This document shows positions 35,924-50,788 of a DNA stretch of 64,000 nt, piece by piece. The translations under genes were made by a program, and so were the position numbers. The DNA lies in assembly GCA_016125405.1 (NCBI GenBank), contig WGLW01000024.1, positions 22,533 to 86,532 on the forward strand, given 5' to 3'. Source of the DNA: Alphaproteobacteria bacterium. GTDB taxonomy: Bacteria; Pseudomonadota; Alphaproteobacteria; Caulobacterales; Hyphomonadaceae. The first letter of the stretch is position 1, and each line of letters starts with the position of its first letter. The notes under the pieces were generated by a model. That model did no database searches. It saw only the letters and a program-made list of their open reading frames with translations, and had not been told where the DNA came from.

Positions 35924-36915
35924 ACCTGTTCGAGTATTCCCGACCGGAAGATCCATCGACCGCCGCGAAAGCCGGCAGCGCGGATGGCGCCAGCTACATC
36001 GCTGGGGGCACGAATCTCGTCGACCTGATGAAACTCGGCATCGCGCGACCGACGCGGCTGGTGGATGTCAACCGGCTTGATCTTGCAAAAATAGAGTGGA
36101 GGTCCGACGGCGTTCTGCGGATAGGCGCCGCCGCGCGGAACAGCAATCTGGCTGCCGACCCTGGAGTGCGGGCCAGGTTTCCGATGCTGTCGCGGGCCAT
36201 TCTGAGCGGGGCCTCCGGGCAAATTCGGAACGTGGCGTCCACGGCTGGCAATTTGTTGCAGCGTACCCGCTGTCCGTATTTTTATGACGGCGTATCGCCC
36301 TGCAATAAACGCGAGCCGGGCAAAGGTTGCTCTGCGACCGACGGATTCAATCGCATCCACGCCATTCTCGGCGCTACAGATGCCTGCATTGCGACACATC
36401 CTTCTGACATGGCCGTGGCGCTGTTGGCGCTTGGCGCCACTGTCGTCACGCTGAAAGCAGATGGACAGACGGGACGGATTGCGCTGGACGATCTCTATCG
36501 TCTACCGGGCGACACGCCGAATATCGAAACGAACCTCAAGTCTGGCGAACTGATCACGCATGTGGAGCTTGCCGCGCCGCCCTCCGGCGCCCGCCAGATT
36601 TATCGCAAGGTGCGGGACCGGGCATCCTTTGCGTTCGCGCTTGTGTCGGTCGGCGGGATCGTGGCGATGGAAAACGGCCGGATCGCATCCGCCGCACTGG
36701 CTTTTGGCGGTCTTGCGCCAAAGCCTTGGCGCGATCCTGAAGTTGAGCAACTGTTGGTTGGCCAAGCGCCTTCAACGGAAGCTTTTGAGGCGGCGGCCGA
36801 TTGCCTGTTGAAGGATGCGAAAGGCCGTGGCGACAACAGCTTCAAGATTCCGTTGGTGCGACGGACACTGATCGCCTGCCTGCGCGATCTCACCATCGAC
36901 GGAGCTGAGGCATGA
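35920..36915 (+). CDS. Aldehyde oxidoreductase FAD subunit with extra [4Fe-4S] site (PaoB-like)
   Basis: A 331-residue FAD-binding subunit of the molybdenum hydroxylase. The FAD loop [12 protein letters not shown] lies near residue 27. A Cys-rich insert ([21 protein letters not shown] and later [10 protein letters not shown]) sits near residues 113-160. In E. coli PaoB this insert binds a [4Fe-4S] cluster, and it is absent from ordinary xanthine dehydrogenase FAD subunits. This is the best sequence reason to place the enzyme in the Pao aldehyde oxidoreductase group. The GTG start overlaps the 2Fe-2S subunit stop (GTGA), and the gene's own end overlaps the next start (ATGA). Confidence 0.93.
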   Translation: MNLFEYSRPEDPSTAAKAGSADGASYIAGGTNLVDLMKLGIARPTRLVDVNRLDLAKIEWRSDGVLRIGAAARNSNLAADPGVRARFPMLSRAILSGASGQIRNVASTAGNLLQRTRCPYFYDGVSPCNKREPGKGCSATDGFNRIHAILGATDACIATHPSDMAVALLALGATVVTLKADGQTGRIALDDLYRLPGDTPNIETNLKSGELITHVELAAPPSGARQIYRKVRDRASFAFALVSVGGIVAMENGRIASAALAFGGLAPKPWRDPEVEQLLVGQAPSTEAFEAAADCLLKDAKGRGDNSFKIPLVRRTLIACLRDLTIDGAEA

Positions 36916-39143
36916 CGAAGACGCCCAATTCCGTGACGATGGATGAGTCCGCCGAGCGGATTATTCTGGATCGAGGCGTGCAGGGTCTGGTTGGCAAATC
37001 GGTGGCCCGCATCGAGGGACCATTGAAAACAAGCGGGCGAGCGGACTACGCCAATGACACCAAGCTGGATGGCGCCGCGTACGGGTTTGTTCTTACCTCC
37101 GAAATTTCATTGGGGCGGATCAAGGCGATCGACGTGGCGGCGGCGCGAAGCGCAGCAGGCGTTTTGGCGGTGATCGTGGATCATCCGCTCTTGCCGTCGG
37201 ACGGATCCGCTGGAAACGCCAGCCTCAAGCGCGTTCCTCGGGACTTGCCGGAGGTGGACAGCTATGGGCAAGCGATCGGGATCGTCGTCGCCGAAAGTTT
37301 CGAGGCCGCGCGATCGGCGGCCCGGCTGGTTCGGGTCGATTACGACGAACGGGAAGGGCGTTACGACACGACCCGTCATCTCGAAGACGTCGAGCACGAA
37401 CCGAAGGGCGGGTTGATCCCGGACATCAAGCGCGGGGACATTGACGCGGTGATGGCATCCGCTCCCGTTACGCTGGACATCACCTATACGACGCCCCACT
37501 ATTTCCCCGCCGCAATGGAGCCGCACGCGACAGTCGCCACGTGGACGGGCGATGGCGTGGAAATTCATTCAAGTCTGCAGCTTCTCAAGACGGCGCGAGC
37601 CATGATCGCCGCGTCGCTCGATCTCGATCTCTCAAAGGTGCGCGTGCTAGCCCCCTATGTGGGCGGCGGGTTCGGCGGGAAGACAGGCACGGGGCCGGAA
37701 GTTATCCTGGCGGCGATTGCATCGAAGGAAACGGGTCGTCCCGTGAAGGTTGCTCTCACGCGCCGCCAGACCGCGCATCTGGTGCATCACCGGGCTGATA
37801 CGCATCAGCGCATTCGCATCGCTTGCGATGACGAGGGCCATATCCTTGGGATCGGGCACAATTCGATTGTGTCGCAGAAGGCGGGGCGCAGTTTCATTGA
37901 ACCGGTGTCGCTTGGCACGCTGGCGATGTACAAGGGCGAAGCGCGCTCATTTACCCAGTCCGCCGTTCGCCTGAACATACCCGTCGCCGGCGCGGTCCGT
38001 GCGCCGGGCGAAGCAGTCGGTTCGCTGGCGCTTGAAACGGCGATGGACGAACTGGCCGAGCGCTTTGGCATGGACCCGATCGCGTTCCGAAAGCTCAATG
38101 AGCCGGAAAAGGATCCGCTGCGCGGCTCGCCCTTTTCCACGCGTCGTCTTGTCGATTGTTACGATGAGGGTGCGCGGCGGTTCGGCTGGGACAGGCGAAA
38201 TCCGACGCCGGGCGAAGTGCGTGACGGCGAGTGGCTGGTCGGCATGGGCATGGCGGCCGCCACGCGGATCAATCTTCTGCAGGAATCCCACGCCCGCGTT
38301 TCCCTGCGCCTAGACGGCGGCGCTCTTGTCGAAACCGACATGACGGACATCGGAACCGGCACATATACGATCCTCGCTCAGATCGCCGGCGAGATGCTGG
38401 GCCTGCCTATTGACCGGATCGAGGTGCGGCTGGGCGACACCAATCTGCCGCCGTCCAGCGGATCGGGAGGATCGTTCGGCGCCGCCAGCAGCGGCTCGTC
38501 CGTTGCGTTGGCTTGTGAGACGATCATAGCCGAACTGGCGCGGCGCATGGATGTCTCGCCAGACCAGCTGGTCCTGAAGGACGGCGTTGCGACGGCGCGC
38601 AACGTCCAGTCCTCGTTGGTCGACCTGCTGGATGGCGATGACATTGCGGCGGAAGGCGTTATCAAGCCTGGCAAGACGGCGCGGGCCTATAGTCAGGCGG
38701 CGCACGGCGCGCAGTTCGCGGAAGTGGGCGTCAATGCGGTCACGGGCGAAGTTCGCGTGCGGCGGATGCTGGCGGTGTTCGACTGCGGTCGCATTCTCAA
38801 CGCTCGAACGGCACGCAACCAGGCCATCGGCGGGATGATCTGGGGCATCAGCTACGCCTTGCACGAAGAAGCGGTCGTGGACAAACGCACCGGCGCGTTC
38901 GTGACGCGCGATCTTGCCGAATACCATGTGCCCGTCAGCGCGGACGTTCCGGCAGTCGAGGCGTACTTCATCGAAGACCCCGACCGTCACGCCAATCCGC
39001 TGGGCGTCAAAGGCATCGGAGAACTCGGCAATGCCGGCGCAGGAGCGGCGGTGACCAACGCGATCTACAATGCGTGCGGTGTAAGGGTTCGCGACTTTCC
39101 GATGACGCTCGACAAGATCCTGGCGGGTCTCGGACCCGTCTAG
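36912..39143 (+). CDS. Aldehyde oxidoreductase molybdopterin-binding subunit (PaoC-like)
   Basis: A 743-residue Mo subunit, where the aldehyde is hydroxylated. Motifs are [12 protein letters not shown] for the cofactor, RAPGEAVG near the substrate channel, [16 protein letters not shown], and the essential glutamate in [11 protein letters not shown] near the C-terminus. Substrates are probably aromatic or aliphatic aldehydes, by analogy with PaoABC. No PaoD/XdhC-type cofactor-insertion chaperone is seen next to it, so one would have to come from elsewhere in the genome. Its stop codon shares CTAG with the stop of the convergent small lipoprotein gene. Confidence 0.94.
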   Translation: MTKTPNSVTMDESAERIILDRGVQGLVGKSVARIEGPLKTSGRADYANDTKLDGAAYGFVLTSEISLGRIKAIDVAAARSAAGVLAVIVDHPLLPSDGSAGNASLKRVPRDLPEVDSYGQAIGIVVAESFEAARSAARLVRVDYDEREGRYDTTRHLEDVEHEPKGGLIPDIKRGDIDAVMASAPVTLDITYTTPHYFPAAMEPHATVATWTGDGVEIHSSLQLLKTARAMIAASLDLDLSKVRVLAPYVGGGFGGKTGTGPEVILAAIASKETGRPVKVALTRRQTAHLVHHRADTHQRIRIACDDEGHILGIGHNSIVSQKAGRSFIEPVSLGTLAMYKGEARSFTQSAVRLNIPVAGAVRAPGEAVGSLALETAMDELAERFGMDPIAFRKLNEPEKDPLRGSPFSTRRLVDCYDEGARRFGWDRRNPTPGEVRDGEWLVGMGMAAATRINLLQESHARVSLRLDGGALVETDMTDIGTGTYTILAQIAGEMLGLPIDRIEVRLGDTNLPPSSGSGGSFGAASSGSSVALACETIIAELARRMDVSPDQLVLKDGVATARNVQSSLVDLLDGDDIAAEGVIKPGKTARAYSQAAHGAQFAEVGVNAVTGEVRVRRMLAVFDCGRILNARTARNQAIGGMIWGISYALHEEAVVDKRTGAFVTRDLAEYHVPVSADVPAVEAYFIEDPDRHANPLGVKGIGELGNAGAGAAVTNAIYNACGVRVRDFPMTLDKILAGLGPV

Positions 39144-39508
39144 CCGGAGTGCTTTGTCGGGTCGTAACCTTCCTTCAGGCAGTCGTATTTCCACTGAAAG
39201 TCGAAATCGTGGGGGGAGATATACTGCTTGCCCTGGTGATCCTCGACGAATGGTCCTGCTGACTTGTCGATGTAAACGATGAAGCGGGCGAGCTTTCCAT
39301 TCTTCGATTTCACCTTGCCGCACGTCTGCCCGGTGTGTTGGTCGCCTGTCATCTGCACATCAAAGAACCTGGCGTCCCTGTCGACCACCTGGATACGCAT
39401 CTGTGCTTCGGCGTCAGCAATTTGTACGGCGCGCCAGTCCGTTCCGGCTGTTTGCGGGGGCGCGCATGCAGCGAGGGCGAAGCACGACACGTAGAGCAGG
39501 CGTTTCAT
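39140..39508 (-). CDS. Small putative lipoprotein of unknown function
   Basis: A 122-residue protein. The N-terminus MKRLLYVSCFALAACAPP is a lipoprotein signal with lipobox LAAC. The rest is soluble and polar, with two further cysteines (QTCGK and YDCLKEGY) that could form a disulfide, and motifs WRAVQIADAEAQMRIQV and RFIVYIDKS. I do not recognise the family. It is convergent with the Mo-hydroxylase gene, stops overlapping within CTAG, and followed at a distance of 70 bases by the glutamate synthase operon end. Confidence 0.75.
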   Translation of the reverse strand: MKRLLYVSCFALAACAPPQTAGTDWRAVQIADAEAQMRIQVVDRDARFFDVQMTGDQHTGQTCGKVKSKNGKLARFIVYIDKSAGPFVEDHQGKQYISPHDFDFQWKYDCLKEGYDPTKHSG

Positions 39509-39578
39509 TTCGGCCTCGTGCGACCGCTTGCCGGACGCGCAAATCAGACACGAGTCGTCAGCCTCACAAAGAGACCGG

Positions 39579-41030
39579 CTAGCGCGGCAACGTAGTTGCG
39601 CCCATCAGGAATTCATCGACGGCGCGTGCGCACTGGCGCCCCTCCCGAATGGCCCAGACGACCAGCGACTGGCCGCGCCGCATGTCGCCGCAGGCGAACA
39701 CCTTTGCTGTGCTGGTCTGGTAGTCGCGAACGTTCGCCGCCACGTTCCCGCGAGGATCGAGTTCGGCCTTGGTCTGGTCGACAAGACCCGGAACCACGGG
39801 GCCAGTGAACCCCATCGCGAGCAGAACCAGATCCGCCTTGATCTCGAACTCGCTGCCTTTGATCTCGCGCATCTCCATGCGGCCATTGGGGCCGTTGACC
39901 CACTCGACACGTGCGCACACCAGCGCTTTGACCTTGCCGCCTTCGCCGACCGCGCGCTTGGTCACGACCGACCAATCGCGCTCGCATCCTTCCTCCTGGG
40001 AGGAGGATGTCCGCATCTTCAGTGGCCAGTCCGGCCAGACCAGCGACTTGTTCTCGTGAACGGGAGGCTGGGGCATGATTTCCAGCTGGGTGACCGACGC
40101 GGCTCCCTGACGGTTGGACGTGCCGATGCAGTCGGACCCTGTATCGCCGCCGCCGATGACGACGACATGCTTGCCCTTCGCGCTGATCGTACCTTCAGGC
40201 GCCGCCGTTTGTTCATCATCGCCCGCAACACGCTTGTTCTGTTGCGTCAGGAAGCTCATCGCGAAATGGATGCCGTCCAGCTCGCGGCCGGGAACGGGCA
40301 GGTCGCGAGGTTGTTCGGCGCCGCCAGCCAGCACGAGAACCTGATAGTCATCAAGCAGGCGCTGCACGCTGACATCGATGCCGATGTAGACGCCGGTCCT
40401 GAAGATGACGCCCTCGGTTTCCATCTGCTTCACGCGCCGGTCGATCAGGCGCTTTTCCATCTTGAAATCGGGAATGCCATAGCGAAGCAGGCCGCCGATG
40501 CGGTCGCTCTTCTCGAATACGGTCGGGGCGTGACCGGCGCGGGCAAGTTGCTGGGCGCAGGCAAGGCCCGCCGGCCCCGAGCCGACAACAGCAATGCGCT
40601 TGCCGGTGCCGTGCGGCGACGTTTGCGCCTTGATCCAGCCCTCATCCCAGCCGCGGTCGACGATCTCGCACTCGATGGTTTTGATCGAGACCGGGTTGTC
40701 GTCGATGTTGAGCACGCATGACGCTTCGCACGGCGCCGGGCAGATGCGGCCAGTGAATTCCGGGAAGTTGTTGGTGGAGTGCAGGTTCTCCAGCGCGGCC
40801 TTCCACTGGTCGCGGTAGACAAGGTTGTTCCAGTCCGGGATCTGGTTATTGACCGGACAGCCATTGTGACAGAATGGAATGCCGCAATCCATGCAGCGCG
40901 CGGCCTGCTCGCGCACCTCTGGCTCAGGCATCCGTTTCAGGAATTCCTTGTACGTCTTCTTGCGCGCACTCGGCTTCTCGTAGCCGCGTTCCTTGCGGTC
41001 GTACTCCAGGAAGCCGGTTGGCTTGCCCAT
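39579..41030 (-). CDS. gltD: Glutamate synthase (NADPH) small subunit
   Basis: The 483-residue NADPH- and FAD-binding subunit. The N-terminus [17 protein letters not shown] is typical. It has two Fe-S binding stretches ([22 protein letters not shown] in pattern, and [12 protein letters not shown]), the FAD fold [20 protein letters not shown] and the NADPH fold [13 protein letters not shown]. It delivers electrons from NADPH to GltB for making glutamate from glutamine and 2-oxoglutarate in ammonium assimilation. ATG 41030 is used; the much longer open frame upstream runs antiparallel inside gltB and is a shadow. It lies 17 bases after gltB, in the same operon. Confidence 0.96.
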   Translation of the reverse strand: MGKPTGFLEYDRKERGYEKPSARKKTYKEFLKRMPEPEVREQAARCMDCGIPFCHNGCPVNNQIPDWNNLVYRDQWKAALENLHSTNNFPEFTGRICPAPCEASCVLNIDDNPVSIKTIECEIVDRGWDEGWIKAQTSPHGTGKRIAVVGSGPAGLACAQQLARAGHAPTVFEKSDRIGGLLRYGIPDFKMEKRLIDRRVKQMETEGVIFRTGVYIGIDVSVQRLLDDYQVLVLAGGAEQPRDLPVPGRELDGIHFAMSFLTQQNKRVAGDDEQTAAPEGTISAKGKHVVVIGGGDTGSDCIGTSNRQGAASVTQLEIMPQPPVHENKSLVWPDWPLKMRTSSSQEEGCERDWSVVTKRAVGEGGKVKALVCARVEWVNGPNGRMEMREIKGSEFEIKADLVLLAMGFTGPVVPGLVDQTKAELDPRGNVAANVRDYQTSTAKVFACGDMRRGQSLVVWAIREGRQCARAVDEFLMGATTLPR

Positions 41031-41047
41031 GTTCGCGTTTCCCTGAC

Positions 41048-45688
<4,641 letters not shown>

Positions 45689-45982
45689 GCGGATTTTCTT
45701 GTCCCGTTCTGTCTGGAGCAACCGCGTAGCAGGAAGGGTGGGAAAATTCAAAGCTCTGGCTCGTTCCACGGGCCCAATTTGTCCGGCCGGGTGGAGTGGT
45801 GGAGGGGCGCCAGATTGCTCGCTACGGCTCCATGCGGCGCAAGGATTCCGTCATATGTACTGCTTGCGCAAATTCTTGCTGCGCATGGCGAAACAAGGGA
45901 ATCTCGAGCCAGTCCCTGCGGCGCATTTGGCGAAACGGCCTCCGAGCCACTAGGTTACCTATGATCCGCACTGGAGAGCCCC

Positions 45983-46639
45983 ATGCCAACGCCGCTTCGC
46001 ATCGACTTCGTGTCGGACGTCGCATGCCCGTGGTGTGTGGTCGGCCTTCGGTCTCTGAGCAAGGCGCTCGACGCGATCGGCGATGACGTCGCGGTTGACC
46101 TTCACTTTCAGCCTTTCGAACTCAATCCCGACATGCCGCCGGAAGGACAAAACACGTTCGAGCATGTGCGGGAAAAGTACGGCTCGACACCGGAGAAATC
46201 CGCCGCGGCGCGCGAAGTGCTGCGGGAAAGCGGCGAGGCGCTGGGGTTCGCGTTCCGATATTCGCCCGACAGTCGCATCTGGAACACGTTCGATGCCCAC
46301 CGGCTGCTGCACTGGGCCGGGCTTGAAGGCAGGCAGCGCGAGCTGAAGGAAGCGCTTTTCGAGGTCAATTTCACCGAGGGCCAGAACGTCAGCGATCATG
46401 ATGTTCTGGTTCGCGCAGCAATAAGCACGGGCCTCGACGGCGAGACGGCGCGGTCAATTCTTGCATCTGGCGATTATGCCGAGGCCGTGCGCAGCGACGA
46501 GATGCTGTGGCGCAATCGCGGCATCAACGCCGTGCCGTCGATCGTATTCAATCAGCGCTGGATGATCCAGGGCGGCCAGCCGCCAGAAGTCTTCGAACAA
46601 GTCATTCGCAAGATTATCGCACAACCGGCCGCCGCCTGA
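45983..46639 (+). CDS. DsbA family oxidoreductase (FrnE-like)
   Basis: A 218-residue thioredoxin-fold protein with no signal peptide, so cytoplasmic. The active site CPWC lies in VSDVACPWCVVG (about residues 15-18), and the family end INAVPSIVFNQRWMIQGGQPPE holds the cis-proline. It matches the FrnE/2-hydroxychromene-isomerase-like group, which are thiol oxidoreductases or glutathione-dependent isomerases. The start ATG has GGAGAG upstream (CTGGAGAGCCCC). It is divergent from gltB. Its specific substrate is unknown. Confidence 0.92.
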   Translation: MPTPLRIDFVSDVACPWCVVGLRSLSKALDAIGDDVAVDLHFQPFELNPDMPPEGQNTFEHVREKYGSTPEKSAAAREVLRESGEALGFAFRYSPDSRIWNTFDAHRLLHWAGLEGRQRELKEALFEVNFTEGQNVSDHDVLVRAAISTGLDGETARSILASGDYAEAVRSDEMLWRNRGINAVPSIVFNQRWMIQGGQPPEVFEQVIRKIIAQPAAA

Positions 46640-46716
46640 TCGTAGGCTGAGGCGATTAACGCTGTCGCGATCTTTCCACCGCAACGGCCGCTCGCATCCA
46701 CCCGAGCATAAAATGA

Positions 46717-46744
46717 CTGCGCCGCCCGGTGAGGAGCGGCGCAG
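46717..46744 (-). terminator. Hairpin terminator of the OmpA-family lipoprotein gene
   Basis: CTGCGCCGC and GCGGCGCAG form a perfect 9-base stem with a 10-base loop, 26 bases beyond the minus-strand stop at 46770. In minus-strand reading it is followed by TCATTTTATG, a T-rich stretch fitting intrinsic termination. Confidence 0.7.
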
Positions 46745-46769
46745 CGGACGTCTATTATTTATGGCGCAG

Positions 46770-47417
46770 TTAGCTGACGACCGGGTTCAGAATGATCTGG
46801 ACGCGACGGTTCATTGCCTTGTTGGCGGCCGACGTGTTCGGAACGAGAGGTTGATCCTCGCCACGGCCGCTGGCGATCATTCGGACCGGCTGCACGCCCT
46901 GGCTCGCGAGATAGCTGCGAACAGAGTTGGCGCGGCGTTCGGACAGGTCCTGGTTGTGCTCGCGGGTACCATCGGAATCGGCGTGTCCGATGATGTCGAT
47001 CGATGTCTTGGGATAGCTGACCAGCACCTTGGCGACGTTGTTCAGGGTCGCATCGAACTCTGGTTTGATGTTCGATTGATCGACGGCGAACGTGATGTCA
47101 GCCGGCATGCGCAGTTCGATCTGGTCGCCGTTGCGGACCACCGTGACATTGCTGCCTTCCGTCTGGCGGCGCAGATCGGCTTCCTGCTTGTCCATGTAGA
47201 CGCCGACGCCGCCGCCCGCGAGGGCGCCGACTGCCGCGCCGATTGCGGCGTTGCGGGCATCGTTGCCGCCGGCCAGAACGCCGACCGCCGCGCCACCGAG
47301 CGCGCCGATCGCTGCGCCGCGCGCAGTGTTGCCGTAAATCTTTCCGTTGCCGTTGGGATCATCGACGCAACCGGCAAGCAATGCCGCAAGCGCGGCGCAG
47401 GCTAAAATGCGTTTCAT
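46770..47417 (-). CDS. OmpA-family lipoprotein (glycine-zipper plus OmpA C-domain)
   Basis: A 215-residue outer-membrane lipoprotein. The signal ends in LLAGC (residue 18). A glycine-zipper stretch of GAAIGALGGAAVGVLAGG type covers residues about 35-75, and the OmpA/MotB peptidoglycan-binding domain follows (NIKPEFDATLNNVAKVL, IIGHADSDG, LSERRANSVRSYL, NRRVQI). This is the YiaD/Pal-like architecture, tying the outer membrane to the cell wall. ATG 47417 has GGAGA 5 bases before it. Monocistronic, with a hairpin terminator just after it. Confidence 0.93.
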   Translation of the reverse strand: MKRILACAALAALLAGCVDDPNGNGKIYGNTARGAAIGALGGAAVGVLAGGNDARNAAIGAAVGALAGGGVGVYMDKQEADLRRQTEGSNVTVVRNGDQIELRMPADITFAVDQSNIKPEFDATLNNVAKVLVSYPKTSIDIIGHADSDGTREHNQDLSERRANSVRSYLASQGVQPVRMIASGRGEDQPLVPNTSAANKAMNRRVQIILNPVVS

Positions 47418-47657
47418 GGAAATCTCCATTCCTGACGAGCTGGCGCGCAAAATCGCGCTTCGAAGTCTCCTTCGGCAGTCCTTGCCATAACGCGGCAGGA
47501 CGTCAGCGGTTTCATCCGGGATTTCGGACTTTTCAGCAAGTTGTGGACGGCCTCAGAATTCGCGGGCGGGGAGATTCCCACAGTGCGGCTTTTGGAGCAC
47601 ACTTTCGCCGAAATCAGGCTCGATGACTGGGGCGGCGAGGGCGGTGCGAGCGACTTG

Positions 47658-48743
47658 ATGAGATACACGCTCATCGGTACGGAGGCGAGCTACTTCACCG
47701 GCAAGGCGCGAGCCTATCTGCGCTGGAAGGGTGTGGATTTTTCCGAAACCGTAGCGACGCCAGATATTTACAGCGAAGTCATTGAGCCGCGTGTGGGATT
47801 TGCCGTCATCCCTGTGCTGCTGACCGCCGGCGATGACATCGTTCAGGACACCGCCTCGATCATTGACTATGTCGAGGCGCATGAGCCGGGGCCGTCGGTA
47901 TATCCCCCAGGCGCCGTGCAGAGATTCGTTTCGCTTCTGATCCAGCTTTACGCCGACGAATGGCTGGTGATTCCGGCGATGCACTATCGCTGGACCTACA
48001 ACGAGGACTGGATACTGGAGGAATTCGGGCGCACCGCCGCGCCCGGCGCTGCAGCCAGCGAGCAGGTTCGCGTCGGCAGGATTATCGGCGAGCGTTTCAA
48101 GTCATTTGTGCCGCGCCTCGGCGTCAGCGAAGACACGCTTTCGGGAATAGAAGCACACTACGAGGGGTTCCTTGCAGACTTTTCCGCGCATCTGCGGACG
48201 ATGCCCTACCTGCAGGGGACGCGACCCGGGCTGGGGGATTTCGCGCTCTACGGTCCCCTCTATGCACACCTTTACCGGGATCCCGCATCGGGCGCGATCA
48301 TGAAGCGCCTGGCGCCGCCGGTCGCCGAGTGGGTTGAGCGAATGACCGTGCCGGCTCCCGGCGCAGGAGAGTTCCTGTCCGACGACACGGTCCCCGAAAC
48401 GCTTTATCCCATCCTCAAGCGCCAGATGTCCGAGCAGTTGCCGATCCTGACCGAGGCGGCCGCACGGCTTGCCGAATGGGCCGCTGTGCAACCGCCGGGC
48501 GCCCGGGTTCCGCGCCAGCTGGGCCAGCAGGAATTCCGGATCGGCGGCCGAAGAGGAGAACGGGCCGTCATTACCTTCTCGCTCTATCGCCTCCAGGCGG
48601 TTCTCGACCATTACGCGGCTTTAAGCGACGCCGACCGCGCTGCCGTCGATGGTCTGCTGGCAGCGACCGGGGGTGAGGCGATATCGGGCATGAAATTGCC
48701 CCGCCGGCTCGAGCGGAGAGAATTTCGGCTGGTGGTTGCCTGA
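47658..48743 (+). CDS. Glutathione S-transferase family protein, long form
   Basis: A 361-residue protein. The first 80 or so residues are a thioredoxin-like GST N-domain (SYFTGKARAYLRWKGVDFSE, RVGFAVIPVLLT, QDTASIIDYVE). A helical C-domain follows, and the last 120 residues form an extra region with repeated arginine-rich ends (LGQQEFRIGGR, LERREFRLVVA). This is much longer than a classical GST (about 210-230). ATG 47658 starts directly before the N-domain; the longer frame to 47541 is less likely. It is divergent from the OmpA lipoprotein gene. Activity is not certain; such long forms often lack proven transferase function. Confidence 0.85.
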   Translation: MRYTLIGTEASYFTGKARAYLRWKGVDFSETVATPDIYSEVIEPRVGFAVIPVLLTAGDDIVQDTASIIDYVEAHEPGPSVYPPGAVQRFVSLLIQLYADEWLVIPAMHYRWTYNEDWILEEFGRTAAPGAAASEQVRVGRIIGERFKSFVPRLGVSEDTLSGIEAHYEGFLADFSAHLRTMPYLQGTRPGLGDFALYGPLYAHLYRDPASGAIMKRLAPPVAEWVERMTVPAPGAGEFLSDDTVPETLYPILKRQMSEQLPILTEAAARLAEWAAVQPPGARVPRQLGQQEFRIGGRRGERAVITFSLYRLQAVLDHYAALSDADRAAVDGLLAATGGEAISGMKLPRRLERREFRLVVA

Positions 48744-48877
48744 TCCGGTGCGAAGTCGAACCGACGCAGGGGCCCCGGGAGGGGGGAGGGCTCCTTTCGC
48801 AGTTCGACCATGCTAGTCTGCGGGCTGTATTGGCCGGCCCCGAGTCGGCGAGCCGGACGGAGCGGGGGCTCGAGTTG

Positions 48878-49792
48878 ATGCCGCGATCTTCGGATCTGAG
48901 CCTTGCAAAGCTGCGGCCGGCGCTATTTGTCGGGCTCGCCGGGTTGTGCCTGGTGCTGGCCGCCTGCGGAGGGCCTGCCAAGAAGGCGGCCGGGGGCGAT
49001 TCGCCTGCGGCGGGCGCCGCCAGTGCGGACGCTGGCTCCACGAGCCTGCCTGCGCCCGCGCCGGCCCAGGGCGCCGCTCAGCCCGCCTCCGCGCCGCAAT
49101 CGCCGGACTTCACCACGCCGCCGCCGCCGCCCGCGAAGCTTGATACGTCTGGCTGGACCTTGCAGCCGCCCTTCTACGCTGCCGGCGACGAACCGTTCTG
49201 GCGGCTCGAACTGGCGGACGGCTGGTTTGTCTTCCAGCGCTCGGGTCTTGCCCAGATCGAGGCGCAGATCACCCAGCCGAAACGGGAGAAGGGCGCCGAC
49301 ATATTCGTCGCGCCGCCTTTGACGGTGAAGATCAAGAAAGAACCCTGTGAGACGGACGGCGGCGACAAGAGCGACGCTTCTGCCGTCGTTACGTTCGACA
49401 ATGTCGATTTCGAGGGCTGTGCGTTTTCGGGGCCTGAGGCGGAATCCTCGCCCGAGGCGGCGGCGGTGGTCGATGCGATTGGAACGATCGATGCCTGTCT
49501 CGCACGTCTTGGCGAGCCTGCGCTGGTGACGGGCGTCTATCCGCGCGAGGGCGGCCGGACGGCAGTTGCGATGCGTGAGCCGAATGGCAGCCAGTTCGAG
49601 TGCGCGGCCGAGCCGACGACGCATGAGATCGCGTTTCTCGACCCGATCGAGCCGGGGAATGCGGCACCCTACATGACCGTTATGCGCTTCCTGCGAACGG
49701 GCGTCGCCGCTCCACCATGCCCTGACGCAAAGGATGTGCGCAGCGGCGACACGGTGCTTGGCAAGATGCTTCCGGCGAAATGCAAGTTCTAG
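48878..49792 (+). CDS. Putative lipoprotein with 'GDEPFWRLEL' domain, function unknown
   Basis: A 304-residue protein. The signal ends in VLAACGGP (lipobox, about residue 32). A low-complexity Ala/Pro linker covers residues about 35-90. Then comes a domain starting FYAAGDEPFWRLELADGWFVF, a pattern found in COG3650/META-associated periplasmic proteins, with several paired cysteines (EPCETDG, EGCAFSG, DACLARL, FECAAEP, PPCPDAK, AKCKF) that suggest disulfides. ATG 48878 directly precedes the signal. It likely sits at a membrane in the periplasm. No enzyme motif is visible. Confidence 0.82.
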   Translation: MPRSSDLSLAKLRPALFVGLAGLCLVLAACGGPAKKAAGGDSPAAGAASADAGSTSLPAPAPAQGAAQPASAPQSPDFTTPPPPPAKLDTSGWTLQPPFYAAGDEPFWRLELADGWFVFQRSGLAQIEAQITQPKREKGADIFVAPPLTVKIKKEPCETDGGDKSDASAVVTFDNVDFEGCAFSGPEAESSPEAAAVVDAIGTIDACLARLGEPALVTGVYPREGGRTAVAMREPNGSQFECAAEPTTHEIAFLDPIEPGNAAPYMTVMRFLRTGVAAPPCPDAKDVRSGDTVLGKMLPAKCKF

Positions 49793-49814
49793 CCGCGAAG
49801 CTGTAGCGCGAGGC

Positions 49815-50759
49815 TCACACCCAGGGTTTGTAAACGTCCGGCGACGCTGGTTCGGGCGGCGGTCGTGGCGCTTCGGGCGGTGCGGTCGTCGCGGTCTCTG
49901 GCGTGATGTCCGAAGGCTCCGCCGGTGCTGGCGTCGCTTCCATCTGCTGACGCGTCGTGGCGTGGAGTCCGGAAATGATCAGCCCCGTGGCGGTGATCTT
50001 GCCCAGTGACGACACGGGACGCGCCTCCGGCGTTGGACGGTGATGACTGCGCCCGGCGGAGACAGAAAAAGAGCGAGTCCGCCCGAACATTTCCTTTGAA
50101 CGGGTGATGCGATCCGCGCCCGCAGTCGACAGCGACCGCACCCCAGACCTGGGAGCTGGCGGCGTCGGCGCCTCAGGTGCGGCCTCGACTGCGGCTTCCG
50201 CAGCTTTCGCCGGTTCTGGTTCCGGCTCTGTTTCTGGAGACGGTTCGGCGGCCGCGGTCTCCGGCTGGGGAATTTCCGGCGCAGGAGAGTCGAGCGGCGT
50301 CCGCTTCAGCCTCATGGCCATGTCGGCTACGGCCGCCGCCATCGCCGCCTCGCTTTCCACCCCGGTGGTGTCGGCGGCGATCGTTTCGTCTTCCTCTATA
50401 GCGGCGATCGTCTCTGCTTTCGGCGGCGCAGACAGCGAGGAAAGGATACGGGAGATCGCGTGTTCGGTTCCGCGTGCAATGCGCCTGGCCTGGCGCGCCA
50501 TGGTCGTGACCCTGTCAGCAAATGTGTCGCCGCTTTCCAGCCACGGCGCCGCAGAGAGATCGTCGGCGCTTGCGTGTTCAAGTTCGCCGCCTTCGCTGTT
50601 AAGGACGCGCACGGCTGGCGGCGCGTCGATGATTTCGACGACATAGCCTTCCGTCTCGAATTCCATCGCGCCGGACTTGCCTTCGCGCCATGGAATGTCG
50701 CCCTGCTCGGTGAGGTCGCAGAGCTTGGTGATCAGGTTGCGGGTCGAGGCATGCAGCAT
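49815..50759 (-). CDS. Hypothetical protein with Pro/Glu-rich linker
   Basis: A 314-residue protein of no recognised family. The N-terminal 90 residues look like a small folded domain (LITKLCDLTEQGDIPWREG, YVVEIIDAPPAVRVLNSEG), then there is a helical stretch (FADRVTTMARQARRIARGTEHAI), and the rest is a long disordered Ala/Pro/Glu region ending in PDVYKPWV. ATG 50759 has GGAAGG 6 bases before it. It is followed on the same strand by nothing close; the vsr gene lies upstream by 30 bases on the same strand and may be co-transcribed. Confidence 0.75.
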   Translation of the reverse strand: MLHASTRNLITKLCDLTEQGDIPWREGKSGAMEFETEGYVVEIIDAPPAVRVLNSEGGELEHASADDLSAAPWLESGDTFADRVTTMARQARRIARGTEHAISRILSSLSAPPKAETIAAIEEDETIAADTTGVESEAAMAAAVADMAMRLKRTPLDSPAPEIPQPETAAAEPSPETEPEPEPAKAAEAAVEAAPEAPTPPAPRSGVRSLSTAGADRITRSKEMFGRTRSFSVSAGRSHHRPTPEARPVSSLGKITATGLIISGLHATTRQQMEATPAPAEPSDITPETATTAPPEAPRPPPEPASPDVYKPWV

Positions 50760-50788
50760 GGTCAGCCTTCCGGAACGTGCCCACAATC

